DNA of 40,781 bases from Mastigamoeba balamuthi (lineage: Eukaryota > Evosea > Mastigamoebida > Mastigamoebidae), in the NCBI GenBank assembly GCA_902651635.1, contig CACRSC010000032.1, positions 496,135 to 536,915 on the forward strand. Direction: 5' to 3'. Below the pieces are notes generated by a model. The model made no database searches. It saw only the letters and a program-made list of their open reading frames with translations, and was not told the origin of the DNA. A program made the translations under genes and the position numbers. Position 1 is the first letter of the stretch. Each line of letters starts with the position of its first letter. Below, in pieces: positions 1-11,453 of this stretch.

Positions 1-1
1 G

Positions 2-289
2 CCGCAGCAGCAGAGCTGCGCCCCGCTGGGGGCCGCCGGCGGGCCTCCGGGGCTGACGGGGCTGCTGGGGCCGCTGGGGCCGCTTGGGGGGCGACGCGGG
101 AGGTACGGGGCCGCGTCTGTGCTCGGAGGGCAGCACGAGGGGATGGCAGCCGCCCTGGAGGTGGAGGTGGAGGAGGAGGAGGAAGAGGAAGAGGAGGAGG
201 ACGTGCGAGAGGAAGAGGGGGGCTATGAGGAGCCGCTGTCGCCGGCCATGGCGCCCCCGCCGTCGCCCTTCTCGCCGCCAGGGCAGTAG
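2..289 (+). CDS. C-terminal end of an acidic-tailed protein (partial, 5' end outside window)
   Basis: Reading frame 2 is open from the window edge to a TAG at 287-289, giving the last 95 residues of a protein. It starts with a Gln-rich and Gly/Leu/Pro-rich stretch, passes into a pure Glu run (about ten consecutive Glu inside a longer Val/Glu block) and ends in a Pro/Ser-rich tail. Third positions are almost all G or C, as in the secure genes of this window, and the alternative frames give only Arg/Gly-rich shadows. No domain is visible and the family is not recognisable from this end. Acidic tails of this kind are common in nuclear and chaperone-like proteins, but that is only analogy. Confidence 0.55.
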   Translation, partial: PQQQSCAPLGAAGGPPGLTGLLGPLGPLGGRRGRYGAASVLGGQHEGMAAALEVEVEEEEEEEEEEDVREEEGGYEEPLSPAMAPPPSPFSPPGQ

Positions 290-326
290 CCCCGGGGGGC
301 CCGCGGGACCACAGCACAACACGATT

Positions 327-825
327 ATGTTTACTGACTGCGTGCTGCTGTGCTGCTGTGCCGCTGCCTCTGTGCAGCGCTGTAGTGCTCTGCACCTCTC
401 GGCCCTGTTGGTTCCCTTTTCCTCTCCGGGACAAGGTGCAGTGCCGCTCGCTGGCCCACCGCAACAACTGCACCCCGGAGGCTGCAGGGACAGCCACCAC
501 CACCACCGCTGGGGTGCGACGCAGCGGCCACTGCTGCCTGCCGGCGGGGTGCTCGTCGAGCGACCGAGGTGGGCAGGGGGGGAAGCAAGGCAACCAAAAG
601 GGTAAGATGCAGTCGGAGCGGCTGTGTGGGCAAACACTGAACGCTACTGTTATTTCCATAGGCTGTGCTAGTGGCGCCCCGCGTGCGCGCTGGGCGTGTG
701 TGACAGTGCCCCGCAGGGGAGAGCCCCTCCTCTGCGCGGGGGCGGGGGCAGGCGAGCACGTATTGCCCTCTCGCTCGCCCCCGCCCCCTGCGCAGGCAGA
801 GGAGCCGCCCCCGGGGTGCTTATAA
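327..825 (+). CDS. Possible small Cys-rich secreted protein, poorly resolved
   Basis: A G/C-ending reading frame between about 435 and 600 encodes a Cys-rich segment with several CxnC pairs and a Thr run. It seems to continue across a putative in-phase intron (donor after position 604, acceptor ATAG ending near 660) to a stop at 823-825. An ATG at 327 in another frame starts a hydrophobic Cys-rich stretch that could be a signal peptide if an intron joins it to the rest. No family is recognised. The start, the first splice junction and even the existence of the gene are uncertain. Confidence 0.2.
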
Positions 826-877
826 TAGCGCTTTGCTCTGCTGTGTATACGAGACACGGTCGACTTGCTGCTGGCGC

Positions 878-1108
878 TCACTGGAGGCTGTGCTCGGCGG
901 CGGGCTGCTGCGAGGGGTCCGGGGTGCAGCAGCAGGCGAAGGGCAGGCCGTCGTCCTCGAGGCGCGGCAGCGGCGAGAGCGTGCGCTCGGGGAGGCACTC
1001 CCAGGGCACCTCGAAGCACTCGGGGCAGCGCCAGTCGGCCACCGACACGGCCGGCGCCAGCACTGCCACGCGCCCGCACACCCCCATCTCTGCCGCGTGC
1101 ATCTCCAT
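878..1108 (-). CDS. Small Cys-containing hypothetical protein, 76 aa
   Basis: This single ORF runs from ATG (1108-1106) to a stop at 878-880. Codon use is strongly G/C-ending throughout, which argues for real coding. The protein has a WRCPEC motif near residue 27, a second Cys at WEC, an acidic LEDDG stretch and a CCC triplet before a Pro/Gln-rich tail. The paired cysteines could hold one zinc, but a full zinc-finger signature is not present. An upstream exon cannot be excluded, because AG acceptor-like sites lie just 5' of the ATG. The family is not recognised. Confidence 0.5.
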   Translation of the reverse strand: MEMHAAEMGVCGRVAVLAPAVSVADWRCPECFEVPWECLPERTLSPLPRLEDDGLPFACCCTPDPSQQPAAEHSLQ

Positions 1109-1204
1109 CCGGGGCTGGTCTCGCGCTGCTGGGGCCTGCTCGCTGGTCCGAACGCTTTTAACCGAAGTGCAGTCTGCAGCGGTTTTTTCTAAAGATTCGC
1201 AGCG

Positions 1205-1520
1205 GAGTTCTGGATCATTTATTGCGTTTTCGGTGCACGTTCACTGCACCGCGCAGTATCTGCCCTGTTGGGCGATGTGCACTCTGCCGCCAGGGCGCGT
1301 GTCCCGAAGCCGAGCGCGACGACCTCGGGGGCAGCAGAGGCTCGACGCCGACGCCCGTCGTGGTGGCGCAGTGCCACGCCAGAGACGCACTGCCCGAGGC
1401 GCGTGGGGTGCACGTGCAGTTGGCGCGAGAGGACCGCCAGGGGCCCCACGAGGGGCACGCGCAGCTGCCCGCCGTGCAGGTGCCCCCGCGGCGACGAGGT
1501 CCGCGCGGTCCACGAGGCCC
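1205..1520 (-). pseudogene. Frameshifted duplicate of the metallophosphoesterase 3' end
   Basis: This segment matches the last exon and 3' flank of the intact metallophosphoesterase gene at 3777-5036; the homology runs from the 3' flank (about 1205, matching about 3745) to about 1520. The last four residues and stop (CAVQ, stop) and the metal-binding HLHGGQ segment are recognisable. They lie in different frames: the AGLVD-DLV strand is in one frame, HLHGGQ-VPLVGPLAV in another, and the VALGFGTR segment needs further shifts. One shift lies right before the HLH motif, where a run of C has gained a base. No exons 1-2 are found upstream, so it is a partial, dead copy. Confidence 0.8.
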
Positions 1521-1885
1521 GCGACTCGTCTCCTGGAAAGCGCTGGCAACCGTCTGGCTCGTCTGCTGTTCCCGTTACCCGTGGAAAATGTAAGCCCGAC
1601 ACTGTTTCAACTGGGAAAATGCATAGTTCAGTTTCCGGTCACGATTGACATGCTATGGGCAAGGAGCTCGCGTATCGAGCACAATGAGCAAATTCACTGG
1701 TTTTGCTGCAGCACTGCCTACTTTATTGGACCACGGGGGGGGGAAGAAGTGCAGCAAAGCAGTCATTATTGTCAAAGGGCACATTTCTGTGTTGTATTGA
1801 CAGTAGTGTCACCTACACGAGGTGATCAGGTGCGGCGGCCAGAGCCACTGCTGGGATGCCCTCTGCTCGGGATCGGGATAGGATC

Positions 1886-3031
<1,146 letters not shown>

Positions 3032-3039
3032 TCTATGAG

Positions 3040-3776
3040 GTGGAGGTTGGCTACAACTGGCCTGCGATGCTGTTTTCCGAGCACCTCGGGTGTCGTGGTT
3101 TTCGGGGGCCCGCCACTGACGTGTAGAACAACAAACAACCACGTGCCACTTCCTGATGAAGGACTCCCCCATGCAGAAGATCGTCAACAGAGGGTTCCGG
3201 ACTGCAGAAAGAGCACGGGTATGTAATGGGAGGGCTCACAGACGGTCAGAATGTCAAGATACTCTGAGAGAAATTCGACAAACAGATTTCATCCGTATCC
3301 GAGCACAAATTGGAATGAAACTTCAGTTGATCCAATTGTTCTGTGTTCCTGAATGTGTCTTGAATTCAGCAGGAGAGGGTAGTTCGCATCTGAGTCTATG
3401 GGAAGTAGCTAGATCGTTAGAATTAATATTGGTAGTACAGATCAATTGCCTCTATTACCAATCCAATCAACAATTAATTACATCCAACTTTCAACAGCGA
3501 ATAGCAAAAACTAACATGAAGGACGTTTGTTTAGAATTCTCTTTGTGGTTCGATCTTTGATACTCAATGAGAATCGGTTTTCGGAGGGAGTAAAACTCAC
3601 GCCAAGTATGGGTAGTCAGCCTACTTTTATCGGGGGCAGGTTAAGACGAGGAATGGGGCTGGTGCTGTCTCATTCTGGCATCTCTGAAGTACTATACAGA
3701 CATTTATCTCTTGCTTTACATTCATACTTGCTCTTATCTTCTTTTCTAGATCGTGTATTGAGTTTGGGGAGCACGT
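3040..3776. other. AT-richer spacer without a recognisable gene
   Basis: About 740 bases separate the PB1-ZZ start from the metallophosphoesterase stop, which face each other tail to head on the minus strand. From about 3200 the base composition drops to clearly AT-rich. A 134-codon plus-strand ORF (3156-3560) has no G/C third-position bias and no recognisable motif, so I do not call it a gene. No terminal repeats were seen. Confidence 0.5.
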
Positions 3777-5036
3777 TCACTGCACTGCGCAGTATCTGCC
3801 CTGTTGGGTGATGTGAACTCTGCCGTCAGTGCGCGTCCCGAAGTCGAGCGCGACGACCTCTGGGCGGCAGTTGAGGCGGTAGGGCAGCAGCGGCTCGACG
3901 CCGACGCCCGTTGTGGCGTAGAGCCACGAGCCGCAGTCGACGCGGTGCAGGCCCGACGCGCAGGCCGTGCCGTGGCGCGAGATGACCGCCAGGGGCCCCA
4001 CGAGGGGCACGTGCAGCTGCCCGCCGTGCAGGTGCCCCGCGACGACGAGGTCCGCGCTGTCCACGAGGCCCGCGACGTCGGGCGAGTGGTACGCGAGCAC
4101 CCGCCACTCGCCGCCGGCCCTGCGCTCCAGCAGCGACGACGCCAGCGACGCCGCCTCGCCCAGCTCGTCCCTGTACGACACACCTGCCAGGACGACCGTC
4201 ATCGAGTCCTGGAAATGACGATTTGAGTTCGAATTCGCGTCGAATTCGATTGAAAACGGGCCTTGACGAGAACCCGGGCGTCGCTGTCGAGCCACTCGAA
4301 GCCGGTGCCCTCGAGGAGGTCCACATCGCGCCAGTACCACACGTCCCAGTTGCCCTTGACGGCAAGCTTGCCCAGGGGCGCGCGGATGGCCGAGAGCACG
4401 CCGCGCAGCTCGCGCAGCCCCGAGACGTCGTTGAGCGTGTCGCCCAGGAAGACAACGGCGTCGGGCCGCAGCGCGTTCACGGCACCCGGCACCGACCTCC
4501 ACGCCCCCGTCACCCTCCGCCCGTCCACGTGCGTGTCGCTGAACACCACGATGCGCAGCGCCGGCCCCTCTGCGGTCACATTGAGTTCGTTCGACTTGGT
4601 TTTTTCATCGGGGGCTGAAATCAATTGAAATCGACGGAGAAAACGGCTGAAGAGCGGCGCGACGGCGGATACCAGTAGACCCGACACGGACGAAGCGGGT
4701 GGCGAGCCAGCGGGGCTCGAGGAAGCGTGCGTAGAGGAGGGCGACGACGACGAAGACAAACGAGGAGGCGAGCAGAGCGATGGCCGCGGGCTGCTCGACC
4801 CACGACGACCACCTGAGGGCGCCAGCGCCCCTCAGGACGCCCCAGACGACAGCCCAGAGCCAGAGCAACGCCAGCGTGGCGAGGGCAGACACGAAGAGGC
4901 CGATGCGTGCGACGTGGAGACGAGGGATCTCGTAGGGCCCCAAGTAAAACCTCCGGCGCAGCGACACTGCTGCAATGGCTGCGCTCCAGCCAGCCACCCA
5001 CAGAGCCGCCAGGCAGGCCGAGAAGACCCACTCCAT
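3777..5036 (-). CDS. Membrane-anchored calcineurin-like metallophosphoesterase, 358 aa
   Basis: Three exons (5036-4688, 4569-4274, 4208-3777) give 359 codons including the stop, and the phases agree at both junctions. The ATG at 5036 is chosen because the frame further upstream has only a GTG. Residues 1-115 contain about four hydrophobic segments. The catalytic domain follows with the complete metal-site set: FSDTH (DxH), FLGDT (GD), GNWD (GNxD), AYHSP (single His) and GHLHGGQ (GHxH). This YkuE-like class hydrolyses phosphoesters at a two-metal centre; the substrate is unknown. The membrane segments suggest the active domain is held at a membrane. Both introns carry CAATTG- or CAATCGAATT-type AT islands. 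A broken copy of the last exon lies at 1205-1520. Confidence 0.88.
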
Positions 5037-5458
5037 GCGGAAGAGAACCGCAAGCGACTGCCGCACTGCTCTGCTTTGGGCAACCAGCTTTTTTCAGTGG
5101 GTCGGATATCCCACAAAAATATCCAGCCGTCGAAGAATCTTTTTTCTGTTGGTGACCAAATAACTCCACAACAGCCAGCGGTGGGCTTGTTGCCGACGAT
5201 GCGAGCCAGGATCCTGAGGTCTGCTATGCTGCTAAGTCTTGCTGGAAGACAATTGTTTCTTGGTTGAATTCAGAATTTCTTATCTGGTACCAGGGAAGTA
5301 AAATAAAGCAGGACACCCGCTTCCTCTCCTGTTCAGGCCCGAGGAGAGGCGCGGGGCTCTGCACCGAAATGTGCTCTGCTATTGAGAGGTCCACCCCATT
5401 GTGGGTAGAAAGCAGGCAGGGGCGGCACTAAGCCGGCCGGCAATTGACAGCGGCCCAC
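5037..5458. other. Intergenic spacer between two minus-strand genes
   Basis: About 420 bases. The right part is the 3' flank of the GNAT gene and the left part the promoter side of the metallophosphoesterase. No ORF with the coding bias of the region, no RNA gene and no repeat was recognised. Confidence 0.4.
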
Positions 5459-5953
5459 TCAGGCGTCCACCAGCGGCAGCACCATCAGCGCGTGCTCCAT
5501 GTTGATCTCCCGGAACCTCTGGCCGTTCTCGCGGAACCCGCACTTCTCGTAGAACCCCACGGCCCCTGCCCGAGCGTGGCACGTCAGCCAGCGGAACCCG
5601 CGCCTCCGGGCCTCCTGGGCGACCGCCTCGACGATTTTCCTGCCCGCGCCCGAGCCCCTGAGCTCCTCGCGCACGGCCATCTGGTAGAGCCGCACGCAGC
5701 CCTCGCCCTCGCCCTCTGTGTGGCAGCTCGCGACGGCCGAGAGCCTGCGGGGCGCCGCGCACTGCTTCTCTGCGTCTAGGAGTGCGTGGAACGAGGAGTC
5801 GATGTCGAGGGGGTTTGGCCGCGTTGGGGCCATGCCGAGCGGCCGGCGCAGCACCTGGAAGCGAAGGTCCTCGAGGTCCTCCCACAGGCCCTCGGAGGCG
5901 ACCAGCGGGGTCGCAAGCACGCGCACAGGCGATGCAGGGGACGATGTTTGCAT
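5459..5953 (-). CDS. GNAT-family N-acetyltransferase, 164 aa
   Basis: This single-exon ORF runs from ATG at 5953 to TGA at 5459-5461. The acetyl-CoA pyrophosphate-loop motif is clear: QMAVREELRGSGAGRKI (the Q/RxxGxG/A pattern). It is followed by the usual helix, the LTCHARAGAVGFYEKCGF strand-helix-strand with the conserved Tyr and the Phe after Gly, and a short terminal strand. The N-terminal half (WEDLEDLRFQVLRRPLG) resembles the ElaA-like subgroup of small GNAT proteins, known only as putative acetyltransferases. The substrate cannot be told from sequence. A longer TTG-started N-terminus (to 5968) is possible but adds little. Confidence 0.85.
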   Translation of the reverse strand: MQTSSPASPVRVLATPLVASEGLWEDLEDLRFQVLRRPLGMAPTRPNPLDIDSSFHALLDAEKQCAAPRRLSAVASCHTEGEGEGCVRLYQMAVREELRGSGAGRKIVEAVAQEARRRGFRWLTCHARAGAVGFYEKCGFRENGQRFREINMEHALMVLPLVDA

Positions 5954-6092
5954 GGTCTCTGACACCAAAAGTGTACCTCCCGACTGATTGGTGAGACTGC
6001 GGGGCGTTCACCAGGATGAAGAGAAAATCAGAGGTCACTTGTGTACACACCTTCCCCCCAATCCTGTAACTTAACGGCGTCGAGGGAGTAGC

Positions 6093-6343
6093 GGATTTCC
6101 CGTCATGCACAGCTCACGGCCGCGGCGCTTCATTGATTTCCATGGAATTTCTTTGAAAAGGTCGTAAGAATTCAACACAGGGCGACCTCGTGGGCGTTTG
6201 GCCCCTCTGGCCCCAAACGCTCACAAGCGAGCATGGGCGCTTCAAAATCTTAAATATCTTACCACAAAACACATGACCAATGTTCAATGGAAATCAACTG
6301 AAGTGCCGCGCCGCGCCGTGAGCTGAGCACAACGGGAAATCCA
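6093..6343. repeat. Fold-back element: imperfect inverted repeat of about 60 bp around 135 bp
   Basis: The left arm (about 6093-6145) reads GGATTTCCCGT, then CAGCTCACGGC, a GC-rich block and TTGATTTCCAT. The right arm (about 6282-6343) is its reverse complement with a few mismatches and small indels. The interior holds a second small inverted repeat, GCGTTTGG against CCAAACGC (about 6198-6222). No ORF lies inside. The structure is that of a MITE-like or fold-back element, or of paired ends of a lost transposon. It lies between the GNAT gene and the retrotransposon. Confidence 0.7.
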
Positions 6344-6759
6344 CTAGTCACCACTGCGCAGAACTGTAATTTCTGGTGGAACATATCCACTCTGAGCTAA
6401 TTGTACACGGCCCCTTTCACTGCCTCTTGTGCGCACCCTAGCAATCAGTGCCCACACTGCGCTACCATCTCACGCTCCCCAAGGGATCACTCAGACCAGG
6501 AGATTAACTGTACTCGTCACAGGGCACCCACACGGGGACCTGGCCTCGATTTGGACCAACGAGCATTGATTGACCACATCAACTGCAGGCAAGGATCTCA
6601 ACACCAGGATCAACGAAGGAGTGGAGGCTGTACCAGCAGAGCCTGTAGCCAAGCTCGAGGGGACGGTGTTCGAGTTGCCAGCGGAGGTCGAGACAGCTGA
6701 GGGAGCACGAACGGGAGACTGAAGCCTTACATCAAGGGGGAAGTCGAGGGGGGAAGCTT

Positions 6760-6984
6760 GTGTGCATGTTGGATACACAGGCCGATATAAGCAAGATGAA
6801 TTCAGCCACAGCTCTGCATCTAGGACTCACGATTGAGCAGAGACCCGCAGTCACGTTGCTAGGGCATGATGGATCGACTAAAACGACAGAGCAGAAGACC
6901 CACATGAAGGTACGGTTCACCAGGGACACACTGGAACGGGAAATCTTCTTGTACGTTGTTGAGGGAGCACTAGAGGGCAACTAA
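6760..6984 (+). pseudogene. Retroelement aspartic protease remnant
   Basis: An open frame with LDTQADISKMNSA corresponds to the DTGA-type active site of retropepsins, with the Gly replaced by Gln. It continues into a hydrophobic and basic region typical of the second half of these proteases and ends in a stop at 6982-6984. The Gly loss in the DTG triad predicts an inactive enzyme. It lies about 650 bases upstream of the RT remnant, as expected for a Ty3/gypsy pol. Confidence 0.65.
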
Positions 6985-7637
6985 GCAAATATCAGGTTCA
7001 GGGATCTTCAGGGCTACACGATCACTCTACTAGAGCCACCCCAGGTGCATTGGCATGGTATCCCAATGGAGGAATCCATCGAGGAGGATGTCAGAGGGGA
7101 TAACGGGGGAGAGGCTACAGTGTATGCAGTGGGAGTCCAGCCGTATAAGGTCTGTCACGAGGTGGGATGCCCACCAGTGTTGCTAGGTATGTCACTCACG
7201 GGGAAGAAGAGAAGGGACTTCATCAAGACAGTGCTGAAACTGTATGCATCTGTCTTCGTTTCGGTCATCAAGAGTGAGCCTGCGGACTTTGGGGTGGAAT
7301 TCGACATTGAGCTACTTCCAGGGGCTTGCCCAGGTGATGAGCATACCAAGTATGCTGCCCAAGGAGGACAGGGACTTCTTTCATGCCGAAATCGAATCAT
7401 GAAGTACCTGTGGATACTTATCATTTCTACAGAGACGGACTCAGAGTGGGCTTCTCTGGTGACAGTATCACACTGCACGAATGGAGACAAGCGTTTGTGC
7501 TTCAACTACATCAAGATGAACAACTGGATTGAGAAGCTTGCATACCCTAGCAAGAACATGGAGCTTCTCCTATGAAGACGCAGACCTGAAGACAGCATAC
7601 AAACCAGGCAGCTGCAACGAAGAGAGCAGGGGAGATA

Positions 7638-8105
7638 ATGGCTTTTGTCACTGAGAAGGGTCATTTTGAGGCTTTGAGACTCATGTTCAGTGTGTCAATG
7701 GGACCTGCATGGTTCCAGAGGACAATTGACAGATGGAGTCTGCCTGCAATGCCAATTCAGTTGTTCATCAACAATGCGTGCCATGGGGTGCAAGCATGTG
7801 CAGAGTTCAAGGACAATTGGGGCAGGTTTCTAGGGTTGTGCCAGGAGACGAATGTGGGACTCAGTACATCCAAGTGTTTCTTTGGATGAATGGTCATTCG
7901 TTGTGTTAGTTGGGTTGTGGAACAGGAGGGACTTCAGACTGATCCAGAGAGGTTGGAGCCACTGAGAACAATGCAGGCACCACGAGACAGAATGACTCTC
8001 AGGTCGTTCTTGGGGTTGTGCCAGTGGTTCTCGGTGTTTGTTCCAGCAATGGCACCCATCACACCAATTGTGCCCAATAAGTCTGGTGCTCGCCCTGTAG
8101 CACAT
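7638..8105 (+). pseudogene. Reverse transcriptase remnant (palm to connection)
   Basis: The frame carries MGPAWFQRTID, the counterpart of the NAPATFQ helix, then LFINNA where the YxDD-type catalytic box should be (the second Asp is gone). LSTSKCFFG matches the KC-FG motif. A stop intervenes (7887-7889), and the next frame continues with DPERLEPL, the RSFLGLCQWFSVFVPAMA helix and NKSGARP of the connection region. The order and spacing are typical of Ty3/gypsy RT. The lost catalytic Asp and the stop show it is dead. Confidence 0.8.
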
Positions 8106-9775
8106 AGAATGACTTCATATTTTGGAATCACATGTTTCTCGACGTGTAAAATCCAACTATTTGGTTTGTATTGGAATCGGGGTTTATTTTGTGACGATCA
8201 TTGTTACAGTTGTGGTATTCCCTCTACCAGTCCTGGTTGAGCAGAAAACAGCATCTCCTCCTGCAGCAAGTTCCTCTTCACCTCTCCATCAAGCCTTGGA
8301 TGGTTATGTCTGAAAGTGCCTCGTTTCCTCTGGAGAGTAAGAGAGTGCCAGGACTGTGGTCCAAGCCATGTTGTGTTCAGAGTCAGTAAACAACACAAAG
8401 AGCAAGTATACCTCTCCAATCCCTCAGAAACCTCATCTGTTGTGAGAACAAGCCTGCCTCACAATAGTTCCGAAGCATCTTTTTGATCTGGCCAAAGTGC
8501 CTGTCACAGACTGAATGTCCATAGTGGGGACCATAAAGTGAAAAAAAACAACCTTGGCCTTGTGCCCCATTTCTGCTGTTGCAATCCTCTGTGGGGTTTG
8601 TGAGTGTTATTGTGGTTACCTGAGGCACCTCCAGTTCACGAGCTGAGAAGATGAAGTTCTTGGCTTTGAAGCATCCATCAGCCCACAGGTACACAGTCCG
8701 GAGTACTCTCTGGTTTTCTGGACATTCCTGAGGCTCTCACATAACTGGTGTAAGGCCTGGCAAGTGAATTTCCACCTGAGCAGTGCCACTGCACAGAAAC
8801 TATAGTAGAGCCACTTGTCAGTCTCTAGTCCCCAGACAGCACAGTTAAGGTTGTTGAGCCCCTTGATATCTGTGGCATCCTGAAACGAGCAGTAGTCCCT
8901 GATGATAAGGGCTTCTGTCTGCTTAAGAGAAGCCTTGGTCTTGTGCTGTGCTTCTCATTGTTCCCAAACAAGAGCAGTGTGCTCTTGGAATGCTGTCTCT
9001 TGCTCATCACTGATCACCTCATTGAGCTTGGGCGTTTTCTTCCACCCATGAACAAAGAGTTGCTTCCTGCTTGTCTGCACAAAAGAACAGTCAAAAAAGG
9101 AAGTAAGAGTGTGAAAGCACTTGTGGGCCACTGGGAAAAGCGGTATGGAGGATGTTCTCTTTCTTTAATCTCCTCTTCCTCCTCTCGTTCTCCCTCTCTT
9201 TGCTCCCTCTGAAGGGTCTCATTCTGCTGATAAGGTGTAAGTAAGCCTCTTCATGATGTTGAGTCTGTCAGTTTGTGGAGAAGCACAGACTTTTGAAACA
9301 GCAGGAGGATCAGGAGGACGATAGGGGGCAGGGAGAAAGCCCTCTACACCCCCTGTGGGGCCCGACCGATCATTTGCACATTTCAGCATTTTTTCCTGCA
9401 TTGGGCTGCCCACTTGTGCTTGGTCTCCTTGGTACGTCCCATTTGAATAACTCCGAAAGAAATGATCTGGGGGATAAAATTTGATCAGAATTGAGAAAAA
9501 AGGGTTTCTACAATCTGATCGTACAAATATATGGTGTCTGCCAAATATCTGTGTCAAAATTCCAGTTCCAAATGCGTCTTTTTCGTCACACCAGTGTTCA
9601 TACATCACTGTCACAGTGGTATCTACAACTTTCCTGCTCCCTAGCCCGATAAGTGCAGAAAACATGGTGGTTCAGACTTATTGGCACCTCTCCTCACATT
9701 TTCAGCAGAGAAAAAGAGACAGGTGCCAATGGCACATCAGGTGGCACCCCTGTGGGACCTGACATAGGCCAAGTC
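8105..9775 (-). mobile_element. Transposase-like insertion nested inside the retrotransposon
   Basis: On the minus strand, fragments at about 8383-9100 read in shifting frames. They include an IIRDYCSFQD-type strand, LNNLNCAVWGL, a YLWADGCFKAKNF strand (candidate catalytic Asp) and an YGPHYGHSVCDRHFGQ motif. A WSDG...K strand followed by GHSVCD is a pattern I associate with an uncharacterised DDE/RNase-H-like family common in mobile elements of animals and protists; the family name is not certain. RT connection sequence stops at about 8105 and resumes at about 9775, so this stretch inserted into the older element. ACATAG at both boundaries (8101-8106 and about 9763-9768) may be a target-site duplication. 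Confidence 0.5.
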
Positions 9776-10300
9776 GTTTTCCTGGGAGGATGAGCACGAG
9801 AGGTCATTCAGAAACATCCGAGATGTGATACTGAATGCTCCTGTTCTGTACCAGCCAGTGCCTGGAGGATTGCTGATTGTGAGAACGGACTTCTCGGCAG
9901 TGGCAATCACAGGGAATGCGGAACATGGTCAACAGGGTTAAGGCCAGTGGCGTTTTTCTCAGGGAAACTCACGAAGTGCGAGAGAGACCAAGTCTTCAAC
10001 CAACGAGGAAGAGGCATTGGCAGTGGTCTGGACAACGTCACATGTGAGGTCATACATCTGCAGACTGATTCTGATCATCACAGACCATTCGAAACCCATG
10101 TTCATGCAGACGAGTTCGAATGCATGGGTCCAGAGATGGGCAATCCAGCTGGGGAAGTATGAATATGCAGTGGAGTATGCATCAGGGAAAACGAACTCCC
10201 TGTTGGATTACCTGATGAGATCCAGGGCTCATGACACGAGGAACGACCCCCCAGTCGAAATCAAGGTCGAGGAAGTGCGACTAATTGACATGGCTTCACA
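9776..10300 (+). pseudogene. Retroelement RNase H remnant
   Basis: After the nested insertion the frame resumes with WEDEHERSFRNIRD and LNAPVLYQP, the RT-RNase H connection. Then come TDFSA (the TDAS-type first catalytic Asp), PVAFFSGKLTKCERD (the PVAFxSRKLTxxE motif), an TDHSKP strand, a RWAIQLGKYEYAVEYASGKTNSLLDYL segment matching the end of Ty3/gypsy RNase H, and a stop. Frame changes occur at a stop near 9938 and again around 10020-10060. Confidence 0.75.
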
Positions 10301-10329
10301 GTAGGGAATCAGGCAGTCAAGTCAGTCGA

Positions 10330-10550
10330 AACAGTGAAGGACTTGCCACACGAGATCGTTGACACTAGGATCTGCCTGAAGGAATGGCCACATGACGAGG
10401 TTATCAACCATATATGGGCTCTTGTCCATGGAGACCCTCTGTCAGGTCACTGTGGGGTCACAATGTTGGTGGAACGGGTAAAGGCATCTAGGTTCGTGAG
10501 GATTGTGATGGCTGACCTCAGTAGATCGTTGCTCACCACCTTCCCCTGAA
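10330..10550 (+). pseudogene. Integrase N-terminal zinc-binding remnant
   Basis: The frame contains HDEVINHIW, HGDPLSGHCGVTMLVERVK and a basic continuation. This resembles the HxxxxGHxGxxxT zinc-binding (H2C2) region ahead of a Ty3/gypsy integrase core. The CxxC half and the D,D35E core are not recognisable downstream, so the element ends here or was deleted. Confidence 0.55.
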
Positions 10551-10560
10551 CTTCTTGCCC

Positions 10561-11255
10561 ATGATGTCAACAGGACATGAAGCCCAGGTAGTGCTCTTCC
10601 CTGTTTCTTCAGTGCCTGTGAACACAGTTCCACTGGCATTCAAACCTGGTGTACTTAAGTGTAGTTCTCCTCTCACAGGGGCCCCAAGGGCTTATGAGGC
10701 ACCTGCACTGGAAGGGACCCATGGGGGTCTCCCGACAGTGAGCGCTGCCTGGACCAGCCCCGTGGCCCTCATGCATGCAGGGTAAGTGCAGCCATGGGGA
10801 TGGGGGCAACAGGGGCAGAGGGCACCAGTGCGGGCCAGCATTCCCCTTGGAGGAGTAGCAGGCAGGTGCTGGCACAGGCACTCTGGCCTGCACGCCCTCT
10901 GCTCTCCATTCACTGCAGCCAGTGATGCTGCAGCTGCAGCATAGCAAGAGCAGCAGAAAGAGGAGGCACTGATGGAAGAAGGAGCAGAAGCGGGTGCTGC
11001 CAGCAATGGAGGCACACTGGCTGGCGGGACCAGATGTGTCCACGCCTCCTCGTGGCTGGTCCTGGGATTCCCCCCGCTCATTGCGGGGCTGGCATGCAGA
11101 GAGGGGCACACCGACTCAATCGCTTGTGGCAGAAGAATAAAACTTCATGCAGAGGTGATCAATTGTGTTTGGGCCCAGTTATTCTGTTTTTTCTTGTCCT
11201 GAAGGTCAGCACTATGACGTGTTTCAGAACTCTGGGCAGTTGAGAGGACAAAGCT
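10561..11255. other. Spacer without recognisable gene
   Basis: Nearly 700 bases of mixed composition with Gly/Ala/Ser-type shadow ORFs on both strands. None shows the G/C third-position bias or a recognisable motif. The 3' flank duplication of the KDEL-receptor-like copies begins at about 11256. Confidence 0.4.
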
Positions 11256-11453
11256 GTAAACAGACCCTCAGGTGCGAGTGCGCAGGGCTCGAAAGCAGAC
11301 TGCTGAGATGGCCAGAGGCTACCGCAGAATGGCCACACATCTAACACTCTTGGCTCGCGGGAATTTCGCAGTTCTGTCTTTCCCCCCCGCCACAGATTTC
11401 CGGGACAGCAGATACGAGAGTTTGCTCCCTTGCGGAATACCAACAGGCAGCTC

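Larger units (their letters stand above)
6480..10560 (+). mobile_element. Decayed Ty3/gypsy-type LTR retrotransposon, interrupted by a second element
   Basis: In plus orientation the pol domains occur in the order protease, reverse transcriptase, RNase H and integrase zinc-binding region, which is the Ty3/gypsy order. All are broken by stops and frame changes. The stretch is less GC-rich than the host genes. About 1.67 kb of unrelated DNA (8105-9775) separates the RT end from RNase H. No long terminal repeats were recognised on either side and the catalytic core of integrase is missing, so the element is dead and truncated. Confidence 0.8.

Noticed and set aside
3156-3560. 134-codon plus-strand ORF in the AT-rich spacer
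   Set aside because: No codon bias, no motif and low GC. In such sequence a stop-free run of this length is unremarkable enough to stay uncalled.
6480-10560. Retroelement considered as an integrated virus
   Set aside because: Domain order and motifs fit a Ty3/gypsy retrotransposon. No envelope-like ORF and no terminal repeats are visible, and all domains are broken.
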